Positions 6,897 through 15,430 are shown, counted from the stretch's first letter. The stretch is DNA of 21,348 nucleotides from Candidatus Altarchaeales archaeon ex4484_96 (GCA_002254405.1 NJDH01000007.1:1-21348); one strand, 5' to 3'. The notes: generated from the sequence alone by a model not told the origin. Translations and numbers: made by a program.

Positions 6897-7462
6897 GGAT
6901 GAAAAACATGTTTCTTTCTGGTCTGATATTGATGCTGATGTTATGCGGTTGCGTTAATGAGGGGAACCCTTCAAGTGCATCAGCAGCCAAGTATTCTACC
7001 ACCAGCTCAACCGGATCATCCACGACAACTCAATCCAGCAGCTCAACGACTATTTCAACGACTTCAACATCCAGCTCTTTGAGCACGTCAAGCTCAACCA
7101 CCTCATCAACATCAACCACCTCAACAACCCAGATATCCGTTGAGATTAAGGTTGCAACCGATGAAACAGTATACAGCTCTCATCAGACCATGGACATAGA
7201 GGTTGAGGTAAAAAGCGAATTAAACATCGGCGGAGCAGCATTGAGAGTATACGGCCTGGAGAGAAGAGGCTATTTTTTCCTTGACCAGAAAAAACCCATA
7301 GTAATCTCCTCAGGGGATAACCTGTTTGAGTTCGAATACACTACTCCGGCATGCAGTGCATGCTCTGGTCTGAGGGCCGGGGACTACTATGTTAAAGCCG
7401 AGATAGAATACATCGGCCAAATCATAGGGGTGGGTAATACCAGCATAAGAATCAAACAGTAA
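6893..7462 (+). CDS. Lipoprotein with Ser/Thr-rich linker and Ig-like domain
   Basis: This 189-residue protein has a basic start, a hydrophobic stretch and a lipobox-like LMLCGC with C20, so it is probably exported and lipid-anchored. Residues 35-79 are almost only Ser and Thr, typical of an O-glycosylated stalk. Residues 81-189 form a beta-rich domain ending in a Cys pair (CSAC) and SIRIKQ. That 109-residue domain is clearly related to the C-terminal domain of the next protein. I use GTG 6893 because an AAGGGA ribosome-site-like sequence lies 8 bases upstream; ATG 6899 is an equally possible start and barely changes the signal peptide. It overlaps the GcvH-like stop, so it may be read from the lipoate operon, although nothing links its function to lipoate. 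The ligand or role is unknown. Confidence 0.75.
   Translation: MRMKNMFLSGLILMLMLCGCVNEGNPSSASAAKYSTTSSTGSSTTTQSSSSTTISTTSTSSSLSTSSSTTSSTSTTSTTQISVEIKVATDETVYSSHQTMDIEVEVKSELNIGGAALRVYGLERRGYFFLDQKKPIVISSGDNLFEFEYTTPACSACSGLRAGDYYVKAEIEYIGQIIGVGNTSIRIKQ
6995..7129 (+). repeat. Low-complexity Ser/Thr codon tract
   Basis: Inside the lipoprotein gene, 45 consecutive codons encode almost only serine and threonine, using mixed codons (tca, agc, acc, aca, tct, acg). The mixed codons show selection on the protein rather than a simple DNA repeat. The tract links the lipid anchor to the folded domain. Confidence 0.8.
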
Positions 7463-7497
7463 ATTTAATGACATAATCATATAGTACTAGAAATAAA

Positions 7498-8670
7498 ATG
7501 TTTAGGAAAGCGCTTTATTTAACCGCATGTATTATCATGTTATTGCTCTCGGGCTGCATGGTTGAGAATGAACCGGAGGTAAGTTCATCTACTGTCTCAA
7601 CGACCTCGTTCACCACATCAACCCTTGAGCCCGGAACCTGCAATAATGCAGGTGATTGCCAGACGTATTGTATTAACACAAAAAACTGCACGCAATACAC
7701 CTACTACCATATCGAAACCGAGTGCGTTGACGGTGGGTGTAGATGTGTTTGCGTATCAGATGAGCTCCCGCCTGTGTTAAGCCCGCAGGGGGATGAGTTC
7801 ACCTACCGCGATAAAACATATCAGAAAACCAGCATTATTATGATATGCGGAGGAGACCTCACCGTGGTAGGGAACTACACCATATGGAGCGACTCGATTA
7901 ATGGATACATTTATACTGCCCAGGAGATAAACATAGCCGAAGACAGGTTTATGTGCTATCGCTGGTTTGAGAAGCCCGGGGTCATAGTGAAATCATACAC
8001 CGATAGGGCTAAACAGGGCGGTTCCTACGGATTTGACGTAATAAACGTCGATGTTGTCGAGAGAACAATAGAACCCCCTTATTTTCTGGTTCAGAGAGTT
8101 TTTGAAGGTAATCTCACAGACATAGATATGCTTGAAGGGCCCTGCGGTGAACAAGCCAGCCAACAGGAACCCATCATACTGAAGCCAGAAAACCGCAAGG
8201 TATTTGAATGGAATACAAAAATCGAGTACTGCAACGGTAGCAACCCCATATCAGAGTCAGCCCCTCCGGGGACATACCGGGTGAAAATATTTTTAGAAAA
8301 CGGTGAGCTAACATACTCTGATGAATTCACGCTGGAGCCTAACGTAATCATTGATATCAAAACGGATAAGAAAGATTATCGTTCACAGGAGCTGATAAAG
8401 ATGAGTGTTGAATTAGAAAGCAAGGGTTTCCTAAATAACGTCAGCCTCAGAATATTCGGAATCTCAGGGCAAAGCGGTAGCCTGAATATAAGAAAGGACT
8501 TCGACCTTGATGCGGGCAACCAAACCCTCAGATTCAATTATCTAATACCCTCCTGCAGCAGCGGAGAGTGCAGCAGCATAGAACCCGGCTCATATAATGT
8601 CAGAGCATTGCTGTATTATGAGGGTGAATCAATATCATCAGACAGCACTAAAGTAAACATCGAACCCTAG
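7498..8670 (+). CDS. Lipoprotein with Cys-rich module and C-terminal Ig-like domain
   Basis: This 390-residue protein has a signal peptide with lipobox LLSGC (C20) and a short Ser/Thr linker at 29-42. Then comes a compact module with eight cysteines (C48, C54, C58, C64, C76, C81, C83, C85) that looks disulfide-stabilised. A middle region of unknown fold runs from about 90 to 280. The last 109 residues (282-390) align with residues 81-189 of the preceding lipoprotein, sharing I-x-x-TD...Y.S, LR[VI][YF]G, F.Y..P.C and a G-x-Y-x-V-[KR]-A strand. It is probably anchored on the outer face of the membrane. It starts 35 bases after the previous gene, in an AT-rich gap with weak TATA-like runs, so its own promoter is possible. 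The gene ends convergent with acyP; the two stop codons share the palindrome CTAG. Function is unknown. Confidence 0.75.
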   Translation: MFRKALYLTACIIMLLLSGCMVENEPEVSSSTVSTTSFTTSTLEPGTCNNAGDCQTYCINTKNCTQYTYYHIETECVDGGCRCVCVSDELPPVLSPQGDEFTYRDKTYQKTSIIMICGGDLTVVGNYTIWSDSINGYIYTAQEINIAEDRFMCYRWFEKPGVIVKSYTDRAKQGGSYGFDVINVDVVERTIEPPYFLVQRVFEGNLTDIDMLEGPCGEQASQQEPIILKPENRKVFEWNTKIEYCNGSNPISESAPPGTYRVKIFLENGELTYSDEFTLEPNVIIDIKTDKKDYRSQELIKMSVELESKGFLNNVSLRIFGISGQSGSLNIRKDFDLDAGNQTLRFNYLIPSCSSGECSSIEPGSYNVRALLYYEGESISSDSTKVNIEP

Positions 8671-8951
8671 CCGTATCTGATTATAAAATTTTCTAAATCC
8701 CCCTCAGGCTTTAAATAGTCGACCTTAACATCCGATACCTTAGCATATCCCGGACCGCGATGACACCATTTAATCATCTGTTTAAGCTTTTCTTTCTCGC
8801 CCTGAAAAACAGCCTCAACCCTGCCGTCTGAGGTATTACGGACCCAGCCTGTTAACCCAAGCTCGCGGGCCTTATCCCTTGTATTTGCCCTATAGAAGAC
8901 ACCCTGCACCCTGCCGGATACGATTACATGGGCTTTGCCGGTATAAGCCAT
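8667..8951 (-). CDS. acyP: Acylphosphatase
   Basis: This 94-residue protein matches acylphosphatase along its whole length: VSGRVQGVFYR at residues 11-21 with catalytic Arg21, and GWVRNTSDGRVEAVFQG at 35-51 with catalytic Asn39. It hydrolyses acyl phosphates such as acetyl phosphate or 1,3-bisphosphoglycerate in the cytoplasm. The length is normal for the family. It starts 8 bases after the small gene upstream on the same strand, so the two are probably cotranscribed, perhaps with the phosphoglycerate mutase before them. The link to a glycolytic enzyme may be coincidental. Confidence 0.93.
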   Translation of the reverse strand: MAYTGKAHVIVSGRVQGVFYRANTRDKARELGLTGWVRNTSDGRVEAVFQGEKEKLKQMIKWCHRGPGYAKVSDVKVDYLKPEGDLENFIIRYG

Positions 8952-8959
8952 TATTTAAC

Positions 8960-9214
8960 CTACTCATTTATGAACTCTATCTCAAACCCGGCCTTCCGGG
9001 CACCCCGCTGGATGAAATTTTTTGCTTCATCAGAGTATTTCCTGGAGACCAGGATATTGTTGAAGAAATAAAAATCGTGTTTTTTCTGCTCCTCCACCGA
9101 AGTAGACTCCAAAATAGCGTAAATGAAATCCTGGTGCGGGAACTTGAATCGACCGGTGGGATTATATTCCCCTATTCTGGTTGAAAATTTAACCGGTACT
9201 CTGTTTTCAGACAT
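8960..9214 (-). CDS. Conserved-looking small protein of unknown function
   Basis: I do not recognise this 84-residue protein. It is soluble-looking, with no signal peptide or membrane segment. It has a charged N-terminus, an aromatic segment HDFYFFNN and a C-terminal helix with RGARKAGFEIEFINE. It has no cysteines and no recognisable metal or nucleotide site. It fits tightly between phosphoglycerate mutase (18 bases upstream) and acylphosphatase (8 bases downstream), all on the minus strand, which supports it as a real gene. A GGTG ribosome-site-like sequence lies about 10 bases before its ATG. Confidence 0.6.
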   Translation of the reverse strand: MSENRVPVKFSTRIGEYNPTGRFKFPHQDFIYAILESTSVEEQKKHDFYFFNNILVSRKYSDEAKNFIQRGARKAGFEIEFINE

Positions 9215-9232
9215 CTAAAAAACACCATATAT

Positions 9233-10450
9233 TTAATCGTGTTCAGCTAATAAAAGCCTGATAAAGTCCAGGCCATCCCTGACCCCATAATACCCAGAAG
9301 CCGCTTCCTTCTCCGTGTATTTATCCACGCCGTCACCCTTAAGTTCAGGGTTGTATATCGCGAAAGGAACGAGGTCGAAACTGTGGGTTCTTCTCTTTAT
9401 TGGGGTGGAGTGGTCAGGTAAAACAGCCAGGCATACATCGTCCCCTATTTCGTTTAATCCTTTTATTATTCTCCCGATGAGTCTGGCATCAAGGTCCTCT
9501 AATGCCTTGATTTTTTTTTCTATGCTGCCTTCATGAGATGCCTCATCTGTTGACTCAACATGAACGTAGACGAAGTCGTTTTTCTGAAGGGCATCAAGAG
9601 CATATTTTGCCTTATTTTCATAGCTTGTGTCGAGGTAGCCTGTGGCTCCCGGGACATCGGGGACATCCATTCCAAGACACACCCCTATCCCCTTAAGCAA
9701 GTCGACTGCTGAAATCAAAGCCCCGCTTATGTTGTATTTATCCCTGAAAGAAGGCAGATTAAGGGGCCCTCCCTGCCCCCAAAACCATATGCAGTTGGCC
9801 TTATAAATCCCTTTCTCCTCTCGCCTAAGGTTAACGGTATGTTTATCCAGCAAATTCATTGACTCCCTTATCATCTTATTAAGCAGGTCGGCTGTTGGGT
9901 TTAATTTATCTCCGATGGATTCAACCATGTGTTCATCCATACGCCCCCCTATTATGTCATGGGGTGGCGTGCACTTTACCTTATCATTGTACTCGTCTCC
10001 TAGGATTAGAAGATTCCGATAGCTTATGCCGGGGTGGAATTTAATTTCTTTACAGCCGAATCTATCATCGATTAATTTGATAAGCTGCCGCCCCTCCCCG
10101 CTACTTATGTGTCCGCCGCTGTGGTCTTTTATCCGGCCGTCTTCTACCGTTATGAGATTACACCTGAAAGCAGTCTCCCCCTGCCTGAGTCCGACGCCCA
10201 TGGCCGCCGCCTCCAGGGGTGCTCTGCCTCCGGGGTGGTATTTTTCCGGGTCATAACCCAGAACCACAAGGTTGGCGACATCGCTTCCGGAAGGCAATCC
10301 CTCCCGAAGCGTCCTTAAAAGACCGCATCTGCCCTTGCGCGCGATGTAATCCATGTTCGGGGTTGACGCAGCCTCCAAGGGAGTCCTATCACCCAGTTCG
10401 TGGATTGGATGATCCGACATGCCGTCACCTAAAACAACAACATATTTCAT
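9233..10450 (-). CDS. apgM: 2,3-bisphosphoglycerate-independent phosphoglycerate mutase, archaeal type
   Basis: This 405-residue enzyme of the alkaline phosphatase superfamily interconverts 3- and 2-phosphoglycerate in glycolysis and gluconeogenesis. It begins MKYVVVLGDGMSD with metal ligand Asp9, has SGSDVAN with the phospho-accepting Ser56, then HVESTDEASHEG and LPDHSTP with further metal ligands near the C-terminus. The length and motif order fit archaeal ApgM. I set the start at 10450 because the family begins at MKYVVV; an in-frame extension to 10528 would overlap the divergent acetyltransferase and is not family-like. It is probably the first gene of a minus-strand group with the small protein and acylphosphatase. 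A TAATATATG run about 20 bases upstream may be its TATA box, slightly closer than usual. Confidence 0.94.
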   Translation of the reverse strand: MKYVVVLGDGMSDHPIHELGDRTPLEAASTPNMDYIARKGRCGLLRTLREGLPSGSDVANLVVLGYDPEKYHPGGRAPLEAAAMGVGLRQGETAFRCNLITVEDGRIKDHSGGHISSGEGRQLIKLIDDRFGCKEIKFHPGISYRNLLILGDEYNDKVKCTPPHDIIGGRMDEHMVESIGDKLNPTADLLNKMIRESMNLLDKHTVNLRREEKGIYKANCIWFWGQGGPLNLPSFRDKYNISGALISAVDLLKGIGVCLGMDVPDVPGATGYLDTSYENKAKYALDALQKNDFVYVHVESTDEASHEGSIEKKIKALEDLDARLIGRIIKGLNEIGDDVCLAVLPDHSTPIKRRTHSFDLVPFAIYNPELKGDGVDKYTEKEAASGYYGVRDGLDFIRLLLAEHD

Positions 10451-10477
10451 TTTTTCTGGTGAATCATATATTAGATT

Positions 10478-10939
10478 ATGGGTGGAAAAATAAGGATACG
10501 AAACTTCATCCCCGGGGATGCGAAGCATATGCTTGATTTACACCAGCAGTCGTCGAAATACTTTGAGGACCTGGGCATCAGCCGGGAATTCATCCTTAAT
10601 ATAGCGCACAGAAGCGATTACATGTTTCTGGTAGCCGAATCCGGGGGGCGGTTGCTCGGATTTATCGGGGTGCTCTATTACTCTCATGTGGGGAGGGGAG
10701 AGATTGGGCCCGTATGCGTTGAGCTGAACTACAGGGGAGAGGGCATAGGCTCCATGCTTTTAGATGAAGCACTGGCTTTTCTGGGGAGCATGGGAATATC
10801 ACGGGTAATCGCTAGAGTGAAAAAAATGAATATGAGGGGAATGCAATTTTTTGAAATAAATGGCTTTAGGAGGGAAGGTTGCTTCCTGAGGTATACGAAA
10901 CAGGGTGAGGATGTAATCCAGCTTGTGAGATTCATATGA
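10478..10939 (+). CDS. GNAT-family N-acetyltransferase
   Basis: This 153-residue protein has the GNAT fold pattern: IRIRNFIPGDA at the N-terminus, a strand FLVAESGGRLLGFIGV, then IGPVCVELNYRGEGIGSMLLDEAL with the acetyl-CoA binding RGEGIG at 87-91, and F-F-E-I-N-G-F near 125-130. The last element is the usual motif B helix and loop. It resembles protein or peptide N-acetyltransferases such as RimI, but the substrate cannot be read from the sequence. It diverges from apgM with only 27 bases between the starts. Confidence 0.85.
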   Translation: MGGKIRIRNFIPGDAKHMLDLHQQSSKYFEDLGISREFILNIAHRSDYMFLVAESGGRLLGFIGVLYYSHVGRGEIGPVCVELNYRGEGIGSMLLDEALAFLGSMGISRVIARVKKMNMRGMQFFEINGFRREGCFLRYTKQGEDVIQLVRFI

Positions 10940-10962
10940 ACTATTCTTTTTATGTCTTGCAT

Positions 10963-10977
10963 CCAATATTTAAACTT
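10963..10977 (+). promoter_or_regulatory. TATA-like box upstream of first large surface protein
   Basis: CCAATATTTAAACTT lies about 44 bases before ATG 11014 and predicts a transcript start near 10997. A GGTAGGTGG sequence at 10991-10999 resembles a ribosome binding site but sits about 14 bases before ATG 11014 and near the predicted transcript start. T-rich sequence after the acetyltransferase stop (10941-10957) may end the preceding transcript. Confidence 0.4.
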
Positions 10978-11013
10978 ATTATTGTCAAAAGGTAGGTGGT
11001 TGGTTGCATTAAA

Positions 11014-13032
11014 ATGAAAAGGTTGGCTGTTACGTGTTTAGTATTACTTTTGGTTTTATTCTCCACCGGCGTTTATGCCGGATATATCAAGGATGTACAA
11101 ACAGACCCGGAAGAGATAGACCCAGACGACAGTTTTTCTGTTGTCGTGGAATTAAAGACCAGCAACTGGGCTAAGACCCTGAATTTCTACCTTGACGACG
11201 TATTGTTTGACTCAAAAAACGTGGGAAGCGATGATGAAACTGTGGAGAGCGTTGAGTGGGACCCAAGCGAGAGAGGATTCGGTTGCGGACCGCATAAGCT
11301 AACCGTACAGATTACCAGGAGAACAGGGGAAATCGTGGAAAACGATACACAGATAATAGACATAGGCAACGTACCATCTCTTGTCTTTTCTCCTGAGAAA
11401 CCTAACCCAGATAAGGTGATAACACTCACATTCAGGGACAAGAAAACAGGTGCCGCAATAAAAAACGCCGATGTGATAATAACCAAGCTAAGAGACATTG
11501 AAGGCACACGCTATACCGGTAAAACAAACGCCAACGGCGAGATGTCTTTTACAACAAGCAGACTCGGCGAGTATAAAATTGAGATGTCTTCCAGGGAACA
11601 CTGTATGACAAAAAATTTCTGGATTAAAAAGAATATGATGACTGACGGACCCCATCCCGAGAACCCCATAGTAGGTGGTCTGATTAGTTTTGCAATCCCG
11701 CCCGGTGTCGGCTTGAAGGTAGCCGACTCAGAAGGTAAAATAATTAAAACAGCATCAACCTCAATAACGGGGGGGGTGAATTTTACCCTCAACAAAGAAG
11801 GCAACTATACCGTGATAATAGGAGAGCTCAGTACCGAATACTGGGGCAAGAACGTAAGTATCAGAGTATATGATAAACTAACAGCTAAGATAGAGGTCTC
11901 CCCAGATAAGCCGCTAATCAATTCACCCATAAGATTGCATGTTTCTGTTCCCGGGCAACTGCTTGAGCCTATAGAAAGCCTTGAGGTTGAGGTAATGAAG
12001 CCTACGGGAGAGGAAAGCACCTACATAGCCGACGAAGAGGGTTATGTTGAATTCACACCTCTTGTGGTCGGTGAATATGTTGTGAAGGTGAGCAGGGAGG
12101 ATTTGAGGACTGTCACGAAAAGCCTTAATGCATTAAACGCCTTTAACGTGGACCTTGTGGGAGGAGATTATATGGTAAATGATGAAATCGATGTGGTAGT
12201 CAAAGACCAGGCTAATATTCTGGTTCCGGATGCGAGCATGACAGTAGAGAACACGGGAGTGAGCGGTTTAACTGACGTAAACGGGGGATTCAGCTTCAAT
12301 ATCAGCAATATGGGAACCTATACCCTGAGCATAACCAAAGAAAATTACTGGCCCTATGAGGAAAAATTTAATGTCTCGGGTTTTCTTTGCCTGAATCTTA
12401 GCGCATACGAGATTGAATTAGGCGAAAGTATTGATATCAGCGTGTTCGATATGAAAGGCGGCGAAACAGATGCTTTATTGATGGTCCAACCCCCAGACCA
12501 AGAAAAAATAAGGATTGAAGGCGCAAGCTATAAGCCCAATGAGGTTGGAACATACAGGATAACAGCATCAAAGAATATGTATCAGGATGTGCAATCCAAG
12601 CTGGTTGTTATCCCGCATGATATCAAGATAAGAAGCAATCTAAGCGGGGAATATATGGTTATCAGGGTTTCAAGCAAAAACAAACCCGTTGAGGGAATGA
12701 GTGTTTTGCTGGAAACCAATGAGGGGACATATAATGCGATAACGGACTCTGATGGCATAGCAGAATATGAGTTTAAAAAAGATGGTCTGGTTACCATAAA
12801 CGCAAACCTCGTTGACAGTATCAGGGAATATAAGAGTAAAAGTGTCAGCTATAGAATTTATAAGGTATATGATTACCTGATTCTCGTGGTTGTTTTGGGT
12901 TTGATTATCGCTGCAAGCGCGGCCTCGATTTTTTTGATAAACTACGGGCGACCAAGCCAACCAGCGAAAAAAGAGGAGAAAAAAGGGCCTCTTGAAAGAG
13001 ATGGAAAAAAAGGTCGTCTCTCAAAGGTATAA
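11014..13032 (+). CDS. Membrane-anchored surface protein with Ig-like/carboxypeptidase-regulatory-like repeats (paralog 1)
   Basis: This 672-residue protein has a signal peptide ending near VYA-G (residues 20-23). A long extracellular part consists of successive beta domains of 80-100 residues, many with the pattern D-x-x-G-x-x-x-[FY]-x-x-x-x-x-G-x-Y-x-[VI] seen in carboxypeptidase-regulatory-like and Ig-like folds. A single membrane helix lies at about 619-644, followed by a basic 28-residue tail rich in Lys. The orientation is therefore outside-in. Cysteines C91 and C197 lie at positions shared with the two following paralogs. Several N-x-S/T sites suit N-glycosylation. I prefer ATG 11014 to GTG 10996 because it gives a clean signal peptide. 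It is probably a cell-envelope or adhesion protein; no enzyme motif is visible. Confidence 0.8.
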   Translation: MKRLAVTCLVLLLVLFSTGVYAGYIKDVQTDPEEIDPDDSFSVVVELKTSNWAKTLNFYLDDVLFDSKNVGSDDETVESVEWDPSERGFGCGPHKLTVQITRRTGEIVENDTQIIDIGNVPSLVFSPEKPNPDKVITLTFRDKKTGAAIKNADVIITKLRDIEGTRYTGKTNANGEMSFTTSRLGEYKIEMSSREHCMTKNFWIKKNMMTDGPHPENPIVGGLISFAIPPGVGLKVADSEGKIIKTASTSITGGVNFTLNKEGNYTVIIGELSTEYWGKNVSIRVYDKLTAKIEVSPDKPLINSPIRLHVSVPGQLLEPIESLEVEVMKPTGEESTYIADEEGYVEFTPLVVGEYVVKVSREDLRTVTKSLNALNAFNVDLVGGDYMVNDEIDVVVKDQANILVPDASMTVENTGVSGLTDVNGGFSFNISNMGTYTLSITKENYWPYEEKFNVSGFLCLNLSAYEIELGESIDISVFDMKGGETDALLMVQPPDQEKIRIEGASYKPNEVGTYRITASKNMYQDVQSKLVVIPHDIKIRSNLSGEYMVIRVSSKNKPVEGMSVLLETNEGTYNAITDSDGIAEYEFKKDGLVTINANLVDSIREYKSKSVSYRIYKVYDYLILVVVLGLIIAASAASIFLINYGRPSQPAKKEEKKGPLERDGKKGRLSKV

Positions 13033-13043
13033 AATTATATTAA
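13033..13043 (+). promoter_or_regulatory. TATA-like box for leaderless start at 13063
   Basis: AATTATATTAA, centred 25 bases before ATG 13063, is the only strong element in the 30-base gap between the first two surface-protein genes. No ribosome binding site is visible. The spacing fits a leaderless archaeal transcript, so the paralogs need not share one mRNA. Confidence 0.5.
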
Positions 13044-13062
13044 CGTCTGTTAATAGATTAAT

Positions 13063-15342
13063 ATGAGATTTAGATTATTGTTTTTTGTTTTATTGCTGGT
13101 CGCTAGCGCGTGCGCTGAGGAGATTAATATTGAGGGTATTGATGTTGAGCTGTCAGATGACGGCAACGATAGTTCATCTTATCTTATCATCGAACCGGGC
13201 CAGATGTTTTATGTGCACACCACACTTAAAAAACCCGACCAAGACGCATCAAACATAGTGGTCTATCTGAGGATATACATTGATGATGTGTTGGTATATG
13301 ATAAGGGTAAGAGCATTGACACCGACGAGCTAATAGACTATGAGCTTATAGTCGAATCGGAAAGATTCTTAAGTGTGTGGGATGAGACTTTCATGGGATA
13401 CGACTGTAGTGTAAATGAGGTGAAAGTAGAGGCCTACGGCGACATTCCAAACAGCATTGATTCGGCTGAAATCGAAATAGAGGGTGTTAAGTTCTTCGAC
13501 GAAGTGGAGGTTGTCCCGCCCGAACCTGATAAAAACGATTTGGTTTTTGTTTACGTCGAGGACTGGTTTAATGAAAGCGAAGATGAAGGCGATGAGGGGG
13601 GTGAGCCTCTTGAGGATGCATTCGTCAAGCTCATAAACCTCGGCGAGAACCAAATGTGGGATAAAACAGATGATTTCGACGGCTTTGAAACAGACAACGA
13701 CGGGTTTGTGAAGTTCACCCTTTCAAGGCAACGAGAGTTTCAGGCAGACCCCTATGGGAAGTATATGCTTTTTGTTTTGGAGAAAAAATCAGGGGACGAA
13801 TATGGGGTTTACTGTCGTTTCATGCAATCTTTCACGATAGGGCATTATATCAACATAAGCATCGAGCCAGAGAAACCAAAAGAGGGTGAGCCCTTCAAGG
13901 TTGAAATAACCGACGATAATAATCAGAGCGTGCCTTTTGTTTTGTTAACGGTAAGCGGCCCGGATAAAATGGTTTTGCAGACGACAACAGACGAAAACGG
14001 TGTAGCCGAAATAACCTTAAACGAAAGCGGCATACATTCAATAAACGCCTTAAGAGAGGGTTGTGAGGAATGCGCTAACTCGGTTTCCAAATGGTTTGAG
14101 GTGGAAGGCAGGGGCAGGCTGTATCTGGAGATAGAACCAGTTACTGTGGAGGTGGGAAAAAATGTTGTTATGGTGGTTACCAACGAAGAAAAAAAGAATA
14201 TACGCAATGCCTTGGTTTATGTTACTCTCCCTAACGGCTCTAAAGTAGGCGCTAAGGATACCAACACCTATGGGCTTTCAAGCTATTCCCCCAGATTCAC
14301 GGGTGAATACCTGGTATCCGTCGAAAAAGAAGGCTATAAAAGCGCAAGTAAGGGGTTTACTGCACAAAATAGCTTTTTGCTGGATTTACCTTATGAACTG
14401 CGTTTAGGTGAATCATACAATTATACTCTCAGAAACCAATTGAATGAGCCGGTAGACGGTGCCCTGGTTTTGGTAGAGAAACTGAACATATCCAGGCTGA
14501 ACCTGAGCGCTGATAGGCTATATGAAGGCTTCAAAAACTACACCCCCCAGCTAAACGAGAGCAGCCCTTATCGGAAGGTCTCAAGTGGTGAAACAGGTAC
14601 TGCAGGCTCATTTAACCTGTCACTCGATATGAAGGGTTTTTACCTGATTACGTTTAGTAAGATGGGTTACGCTAATGCTACCAGAAAGGTGATGGGGGTT
14701 AATAAACTGATTGCGAAGCTCAGCTCAGAGGAGATTAAAATCGGGGAAAGCGTTACAGTATCGGTTTATGATGAGCTGAATAATCCTCTTGATGCCGTTA
14801 TCAGCATAACCTCCTCCTCTAAGGTAGTTGAAATAAAAGAGGGTAGCGTTTTATCATACAAGCCTTCTTCTGCGGGAGATTATCTGATAAAGATAACCCA
14901 AGCAGGTTATGCGGGAGATGGAAAAAATCTCACGGTATTGCCTTACCCGGTTGAATTAGATTTGAAGGTGGAAGGAATTTATCTGGTTATCAACGCTAAA
15001 AGCCAGGGTAAACCGCTTGAGGATACAAAAATAGAAATAATAACACCCGACAACAAGAGAGTTGAAACCCACACCGATGAGGATGGAATCGTTGAACTGA
15101 ACCTGGATGCCCTGGATAGGAAAGGTAATTTTACCATACGATTAAAAAAGAAAGACTATGAGACGATAGAGCTGAAAAAGGAGATAACCGAGTGGGGTAG
15201 CTTTAATGTCCTAGGTCTGGTTCCCTGGTTTATGGGGGGTGTTGTATTAGCCGTTGTGGCTTTCCTGGGGATTAGAATTCATGAGAACAAAAAAAACAGG
15301 GATAGGATGAAAAGGCTTAGGCGCATAAGGCGCAGAACATAG
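13063..15342 (+). CDS. Membrane-anchored surface protein with Ig-like/carboxypeptidase-regulatory-like repeats (paralog 2)
   Basis: This 759-residue protein has the same layout as its neighbours. The signal peptide ends near ASAC-A, where C17 makes a weak lipobox-like site, so a lipid-anchored or a cleaved N-terminus are both possible. Then come repeated beta domains, a membrane helix at about 716-740 and a strongly basic tail containing MKRLRRIRRRT. The second domain contains a very acidic insert near 169-182 (ESEDEGDEGGEP). Cysteines C115 (GYDC) and C251 (YCRF) match those of the other two copies. Residues about 640-715, just before the helix, align with paralog 3 (PY-x-V-x-L, K-x-P-L, KGNFTI, E-[IV]-T-x-WG), so paralogs 2 and 3 are closer to each other than to paralog 1. 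Function is unknown beyond an envelope role. Confidence 0.8.
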   Translation: MRFRLLFFVLLLVASACAEEINIEGIDVELSDDGNDSSSYLIIEPGQMFYVHTTLKKPDQDASNIVVYLRIYIDDVLVYDKGKSIDTDELIDYELIVESERFLSVWDETFMGYDCSVNEVKVEAYGDIPNSIDSAEIEIEGVKFFDEVEVVPPEPDKNDLVFVYVEDWFNESEDEGDEGGEPLEDAFVKLINLGENQMWDKTDDFDGFETDNDGFVKFTLSRQREFQADPYGKYMLFVLEKKSGDEYGVYCRFMQSFTIGHYINISIEPEKPKEGEPFKVEITDDNNQSVPFVLLTVSGPDKMVLQTTTDENGVAEITLNESGIHSINALREGCEECANSVSKWFEVEGRGRLYLEIEPVTVEVGKNVVMVVTNEEKKNIRNALVYVTLPNGSKVGAKDTNTYGLSSYSPRFTGEYLVSVEKEGYKSASKGFTAQNSFLLDLPYELRLGESYNYTLRNQLNEPVDGALVLVEKLNISRLNLSADRLYEGFKNYTPQLNESSPYRKVSSGETGTAGSFNLSLDMKGFYLITFSKMGYANATRKVMGVNKLIAKLSSEEIKIGESVTVSVYDELNNPLDAVISITSSSKVVEIKEGSVLSYKPSSAGDYLIKITQAGYAGDGKNLTVLPYPVELDLKVEGIYLVINAKSQGKPLEDTKIEIITPDNKRVETHTDEDGIVELNLDALDRKGNFTIRLKKKDYETIELKKEITEWGSFNVLGLVPWFMGGVVLAVVAFLGIRIHENKKNRDRMKRLRRIRRRT

Positions 15343-15367
15343 ATATGCCAAGTGTGTCCCCATCATT

Positions 15368-15380
15368 AAATATTTATATG
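15368..15380 (+). promoter_or_regulatory. TATA-like box in the gap before paralog 3
   Basis: The 88-base gap at 15343-15430 contains AAATATTTATATG at 15368-15380, a strong TATA-like sequence. A T-rich stretch follows at 15390-15413, and no ribosome binding site precedes ATG 15431. The predicted transcript start is near 15400, giving a short leader of about 30 bases. Confidence 0.5.
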
Positions 15381-15430
15381 GTGAGATACTTATTTCTTTA
15401 TTGTTTAGTTTATTGTGTATTTGATTAAAA

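Noticed and set aside
10451..10528. Longer N-terminus for the phosphoglycerate mutase
   Set aside because: The family starts at MKYVVVLGDG; the extension would run into the divergent acetyltransferase gene.
15343..15430. Possible small RNA gene in the 88-base gap between paralogs 2 and 3
   Set aside because: Only a TATA-like box and a T-rich run are visible; there is no stem-loop or tRNA-like pattern I can support.
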